NCBI GenBank assembly: GCA_039028975.1 | Contig: JBCCHB010000024.1 | Span: 1-64,000 of the forward strand | From: JAHBNG01 sp039028975 | GTDB lineage: Bacteria; Chloroflexota; Anaerolineae; Caldilineales; Caldilineaceae | Reading direction: 5' to 3' | DNA length: 64,000 nucleotides | Shown: piece by piece, positions 61,023 to 64,000 of the stretch | Layout of the letters: each line of letters starts with the position of its first letter | Position numbering within the stretch: the first letter of the stretch is position 1 | Position numbers and translations under genes: made by a program | The notes under the pieces: generated by a model | The model's input: only the letters and a program-made list of their open reading frames with translations | Told to the model about the DNA's origin: nothing | Databases searched by the model: none

Positions 61023-62444
61023 TCAGACTAAGAAGCCACCTAATTTCGTTTCCAGGTACTCCATGATCCCCTCTCGGGCACCTTCTCTTCCCAGCCCACT
61101 CTCTTTCATGCCACCAAAGGGAGCTGCTGCACTAGTCGGATTGATGTCATTGATGCCGATGATCCCAAAGTTTAACCCCTCGAACGTACGCATGGCATTG
61201 GAGAGACTTTGGGTATAAATGTAAGCTGCCAATCCATAATGGGTATCGTTGGCCATGCTCAGAATATCATCACTATCATCGAAGGGAATCACTGCGGCGA
61301 CTGGGCCAAATGTCTCTTCCCGATAGATGAGCATCTCTGACGTGACTGCGCTAAGGAGAGTTGGTGCATAAAAGTACCCATTGGCTAGCCCATTCTCGGT
61401 AAGCCGCTTTCCGCCATTGTGGAGAGTCGCGCCAAGCTGAACGGCATCCTGTACCTGGGCATCCACCTTAGCAACGGCAGCTTCATTCACCAATGGACCG
61501 ATGGCAACGCCGTCATTCATGCCATTCCCTGCTACCATACGCCCTACCCGCTGGCTAAATGTCTGGATAAAGGGTTCCAGTATGGCTTGATGAACAAAGA
61601 TACGATTGGGGCTAATACAGGCCTGGCCAGTATTCAGAAACTTGACTAATGACGCTCCCTTGGCTGCATGAACCGGATCTGCATCATCAAAGACAATAAA
61701 CGGGGCATGCCCACCTAACTCCATTGAGATGCGCTTGAGTTGGGGTGCCGCATCTTGGGCTAACTTCTTGCCCACCGCGGTCGAGCCAGTAAAGGTAATC
61801 TTTTTGACCAAGGGGTTGGTGCAAAAGGCGTGGCCAATGGGTTTGGGATCGAGAGCGGTGACAAGGTTTGCCACACCGGTCGGAACGCCTGCCTCCTCCA
61901 GAATCTTGAAGACAGCCAGAGCACAGAGAGGGGTGGCCTCGGCTGGCTTGAGTACAATCGTACAGCCAGCAGCCAGGGCAGGTGCTACCTTGCGAGTGAT
62001 CATGGAAATGGGATAGTTCCATGGCGTTACAGCAGCCACGACGCCGACTGGCTGATAGTGGACCATGAAGCGCTGATTGGCTCGAGCTGATGGAATTGTC
62101 TCACCATAAACTCGTTTGGCCTCTTCGGCGAACCAGAGCAGAAAATCCGCGCCATATTGGACCTCATTGCGGGCTGCTTTGAGGGGCTTGCCCTGCTCTC
62201 GAGTCATTAATTGCGCCAGCTCTTCCTTATGTTCTATCATCAGTTGATAAGCTCGGTACAGAATAGCCGAACGCTCATAAGCTGTGGTGATAGACCATCG
62301 CTTAAACGCAGCGTGGGCTGCCTCGATGGCTAAATTGGCTTCTGCTTCATGACCATCGGCTACTTGACCGATCTCTTCACCGGTAGCCGGATTATAGACA
62401 ACAAATGTGTCTGCTGCTCCGCCCCATTCTCCATTAATAAACAT
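61023..62444 (-). CDS. gabD: NAD(P)-dependent succinate-semialdehyde dehydrogenase family
   Basis: The 473-residue protein is a complete aldehyde dehydrogenase. Cofactor-binding WNYPISMITRKVAPALAAGC and FTGSTAVGKKLA are present, the general base Glu is in SMELGGHAPF near 241, and the catalytic Cys is in LNTGQACISPNRI near 276. The pattern TPLCALAVFKILEEAGVPTGVANLVT and the end GREGAREGIMEYLETKLGG fit the succinate-semialdehyde dehydrogenase (GabD) branch, which oxidises the semialdehyde of the GABA shunt to succinate. Related aldehydes are possible substrates. It is monocistronic; the ribosome binding site is weak. Confidence 0.88.
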   Translation of the reverse strand: MFINGEWGGAADTFVVYNPATGEEIGQVADGHEAEANLAIEAAHAAFKRWSITTAYERSAILYRAYQLMIEHKEELAQLMTREQGKPLKAARNEVQYGADFLLWFAEEAKRVYGETIPSARANQRFMVHYQPVGVVAAVTPWNYPISMITRKVAPALAAGCTIVLKPAEATPLCALAVFKILEEAGVPTGVANLVTALDPKPIGHAFCTNPLVKKITFTGSTAVGKKLAQDAAPQLKRISMELGGHAPFIVFDDADPVHAAKGASLVKFLNTGQACISPNRIFVHQAILEPFIQTFSQRVGRMVAGNGMNDGVAIGPLVNEAAVAKVDAQVQDAVQLGATLHNGGKRLTENGLANGYFYAPTLLSAVTSEMLIYREETFGPVAAVIPFDDSDDILSMANDTHYGLAAYIYTQSLSNAMRTFEGLNFGIIGINDINPTSAAAPFGGMKESGLGREGAREGIMEYLETKLGGFLV

Positions 62445-62483
62445 ATGTTGAGTCTCATGTCCTTGTCTAAAAGAGATTAAAGC

Positions 62484-62516
62484 TCAAACTACGACTTTGA
62501 AATTGAGCTAAGTATA
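62484..62516. repeat. Relic right arm of the MITE-like repeat
   Basis: TCAAACTACGACTTTGAAAT then TGAGCTAAGTATA resembles the right arm of the 85-bp element (CAAACTACGGTTTTCAAACG, GAGCTGAGTATA). The left arm is not recognisable. It lies in the leader of the dehydrogenase gene. Confidence 0.45.
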
Positions 62517-62559
62517 ACAATTATATCTGGCATAGAGCTAGTCCCCTAAACCGTAGAGC

Positions 62560-63396
62560 TTACTCAAGCAATTCTTCCCAAAACCGTAGCGCCTCCTCGA
62601 CCCGCGCAGGTTGCTGAGAGCGGTCTTCCAAACAAACGGCCGTTATCCCTGGTGCAAAGAGCGGACCAATGGGGGCAATCGCTCGCTCCACGAGCTGAGT
62701 GTAAAGGTCAACTTTCTTTCTGCGATCCGATTCATCAACACACTCCCGAAACAGGGCCAAGAAACCTGGATCCTGCTTCTCTAGCAGACGAATGGCCACT
62801 TTCTCACCTTGCCAAGGTAGATTTCGGATCTGAAAGTATTCTCGACAGATACTGCCAATGCCACCCATCAACATCATGTCTACGGCTGTTTCGTAGATTG
62901 GATCGTTTGACTGAACCATGCGCCTAATATGGTAGAGACCCACATTTGGCCAAAACCAGGAGGCGTAACGTGCTTGATCTGAAACAGGGTTCAACCACTC
63001 AGCAGTCTTAGAACTTTCTGCAATATACTGTTTGGCCTTGGTCAATAGACCAGTCTTGTCATAAAGAATCTCGCCCAATTTTACCTTTTGTAGAAAGTAG
63101 CCCTCCATTGAGGTCGCGGGAACAGGTTGAACTTGAGCTAATAACTCAGTGACCATAGAGGTCCTGTTAATGACAACGTCCGCCATCCGTCCGTCAATGT
63201 GAGTCATCATCTGAAAGATCCCCACAGGAATCTGGTTGACCAAGATCAGCAGGTCATAGTCGCTGATTGGGGAAATGGTATCCGTTGCCCGCGAGCCAAA
63301 TGACAGCAGTCCATCAACGAATGCTGAATTCTGTAGGCGGGCAATCAGATCATCGAATCGTAAGGTATGAGAAATACTCTCTTTGGTGAATATCAT
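62560..63396 (-). CDS. Nucleotidyltransferase-fold protein
   Basis: The 278-residue protein has the nucleotidyltransferase core LLSFGSRATDTISPISDYDLLIL near residues 30-52, matching GS-x(10-12)-DxD, with a later acidic position in GRMADVVINR as a candidate third carboxylate. The C-terminal 150 residues are helical and resemble no family I can name. Members of this fold include antibiotic adenylyltransferases and MNT-type antitoxins. No HEPN partner gene is adjacent, so an MNT/HEPN pair is not supported here. AAGGAT lies upstream of the ATG. The upstream side has a strong hairpin (63447-63471). Confidence 0.75.
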   Translation of the reverse strand: MIFTKESISHTLRFDDLIARLQNSAFVDGLLSFGSRATDTISPISDYDLLILVNQIPVGIFQMMTHIDGRMADVVINRTSMVTELLAQVQPVPATSMEGYFLQKVKLGEILYDKTGLLTKAKQYIAESSKTAEWLNPVSDQARYASWFWPNVGLYHIRRMVQSNDPIYETAVDMMLMGGIGSICREYFQIRNLPWQGEKVAIRLLEKQDPGFLALFRECVDESDRRKKVDLYTQLVERAIAPIGPLFAPGITAVCLEDRSQQPARVEEALRFWEELLE

Positions 63397-63446
63397 TGAA
63401 TCTATCCTTTCCGCAAAAAATTAAGTGTAGTCTCACCAATCAAATA

Positions 63447-63471
63447 CACCCGACTTCTGAGAAGTCGGGTG
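63447..63471 (-). terminator. Hairpin terminator of the Uma2 gene
   Basis: CACCCGACTTC and GAAGTCGGGTG form a perfect 11-bp stem with a 3-nt loop. It lies 67 bp beyond the minus-strand Uma2 stop, and the minus-strand sequence after it is TATTTGATTGG, a weak T-stretch. It probably separates this transcript from the nucleotidyltransferase gene. Confidence 0.65.
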
Positions 63472-63537
63472 AAATCAGAAAAATGATAGAATCGTATAAT
63501 TGCTACACAAAACTGAACTGTTTAATTCAAACCGTCC

Positions 63538-64000
63538 CTATCCATTCCCATCCTGATTTTTGGCAATCGAGTTGATTTCATTCTCCGACAGCCCGGTTGC
63601 CTTAGCAATCAGGGCTACATCCATGCCCTGTCTCAACATATTTTCGGCTACAGTAGCAATGCCTTCTTTACGCCACTCATCGGCCACTTCGCCGACAACG
63701 GCCTCAGCCGAGACTCGCTCATCAAAGATGTCAGCCAAACGACGTGCCCAACCAGGAAGTAATTCGCAATCGATTGTCTCGTTTATGGTATAGGTCGTTG
63801 GATTTTCCTGCTCGTCCACTCGATAGACGTGAATGCATTTGTTTGGTTCATCTACATCCCAAACAATGAGTGTACCGTTATCAAAGTATTTGGTTCTCTT
63901 TAATCGATCTCTCGTGCGTGTATTGGATGGCGAACGGGATTCGATAACCAATTCTGGACGTTTGGATAAGAGAGGTCGATCCCTGGGGCCATGGGGGGTA
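63538..64000 (-). CDS. Uma2-family protein, 5' end beyond the window
   Basis: The frame is open to the window edge, so the real start lies outside; the visible part is 153 residues. It includes RPELVIESRSPSNTRTRDRL followed by KYFDNGTLIVWDVDEPNKCIHVYR, the Uma2 pattern (PDLVVEV, SPS, vWvvD). Uma2 proteins have a PD-(D/E)XK nuclease fold, are much expanded in Cyanobacteria and Chloroflexi, and have no settled function. The last 60 residues (LADIFDERVSAEAVVGEVAD, then DVALIAKATGLSENEINSIA) look like an added helix-rich tail of the kind found in PD-(D/E)XK transposase-like proteins. A TTG inside the frame at 63951 should not be taken as the start. Confidence 0.8.
   Translation of the reverse strand, partial: TPHGPRDRPLLSKRPELVIESRSPSNTRTRDRLKRTKYFDNGTLIVWDVDEPNKCIHVYRVDEQENPTTYTINETIDCELLPGWARRLADIFDERVSAEAVVGEVADEWRKEGIATVAENMLRQGMDVALIAKATGLSENEINSIAKNQDGNG

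Noticed and set aside
62560..63951. Nucleotidyltransferase plus Uma2 gene as a toxin-antitoxin pair
   Set aside because: The genes are separated by a strong hairpin, the second is not a HEPN protein, and Uma2 is not a known partner of MNT proteins.

Overview
The window has about 50% GC and reads as a chromosomal segment of a filamentous or environmental Chloroflexota bacterium, of the Herpetosiphon, Caldilinea or Anaerolineae kind. This is an inference from gene families rather than a marker gene. The pointers are a MalT-type LuxR regulator with the Chloroflexi-style start (MNTPILQTKLYAPQ), DUF4058 and Uma2 proteins, a large DUF4132 protein, MacB/FtsX-type permeases, and intergenic spacers built of short degenerate word repeats. 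No rRNA, tRNA or CRISPR array was seen.

Layout. (1) 1-7.3 kb: a secreted SIMPL-domain protein, a 1685-residue DUF4132 protein, and a small protein with a MoaD/ubiquitin-like Gly-Gly tail. (2) 8.0-36.5 kb, possibly to 39.4 kb: a plus-strand PKS/NRPS lipopeptide cluster. A 4508-residue synthetase reads FAAL, luciferase-like monooxygenase, ACP, KS, AT, ACP, aminotransferase, C, A, PCP, E. It is followed by a lone C protein, an AsnB-type amidotransferase, a SyrP-like TauD dioxygenase, a lone A-PCP protein, a C-C-A-PCP-TE synthetase, an MFS exporter and an FtsX-type permease. (3) 39.5-46.7 kb: minus-strand genes for a MalT/LuxR regulator, a DUF4058 protein, a sulfatase, a TrmK-like methyltransferase and an indoleamine 2,3-dioxygenase-family protein. 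(4) 46.8-55.0 kb: a five-gene type I restriction-modification operon (hsdM, a DUF1016/YhcG nuclease, hsdS, a HEPN-like protein, hsdR). (5) 55.4-64.0 kb: a DMT transporter, an intact IS481-like element, a small membrane protein, a CPBP protease, a DUF1624 membrane protein, a succinate-semialdehyde dehydrogenase, a nucleotidyltransferase-fold protein and a Uma2 gene cut by the window edge.

Working model for the cluster, by inference from domain order. FAAL activates a fatty acid, KS-AT-ACP adds one malonyl unit with no reductive domain, and the aminotransferase converts the beta-keto group to a beta-amine, as in iturin and mycosubtilin. The luciferase-like domain may hydroxylate the acyl chain, as proposed for microginin. 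A D-configured residue is then added, then a second residue by a module split over two proteins, then a third, and TE releases the product. AsnB and the dioxygenase could amidate and beta-hydroxylate a residue. The expected product is a short beta-amino-acyl lipopeptide with about three amino acids, cyclic or linear.

The window is also rich in small repeats. There is a MITE-like 85-bp hairpin family with at least five full-length members, a REP-like element built on CTGAGCTTGTCGAAG arms, heptad-style word hairpins at most gene junctions of the cluster, and 15-nt in-frame tandem repeats in four interdomain linkers of the giant synthetase.
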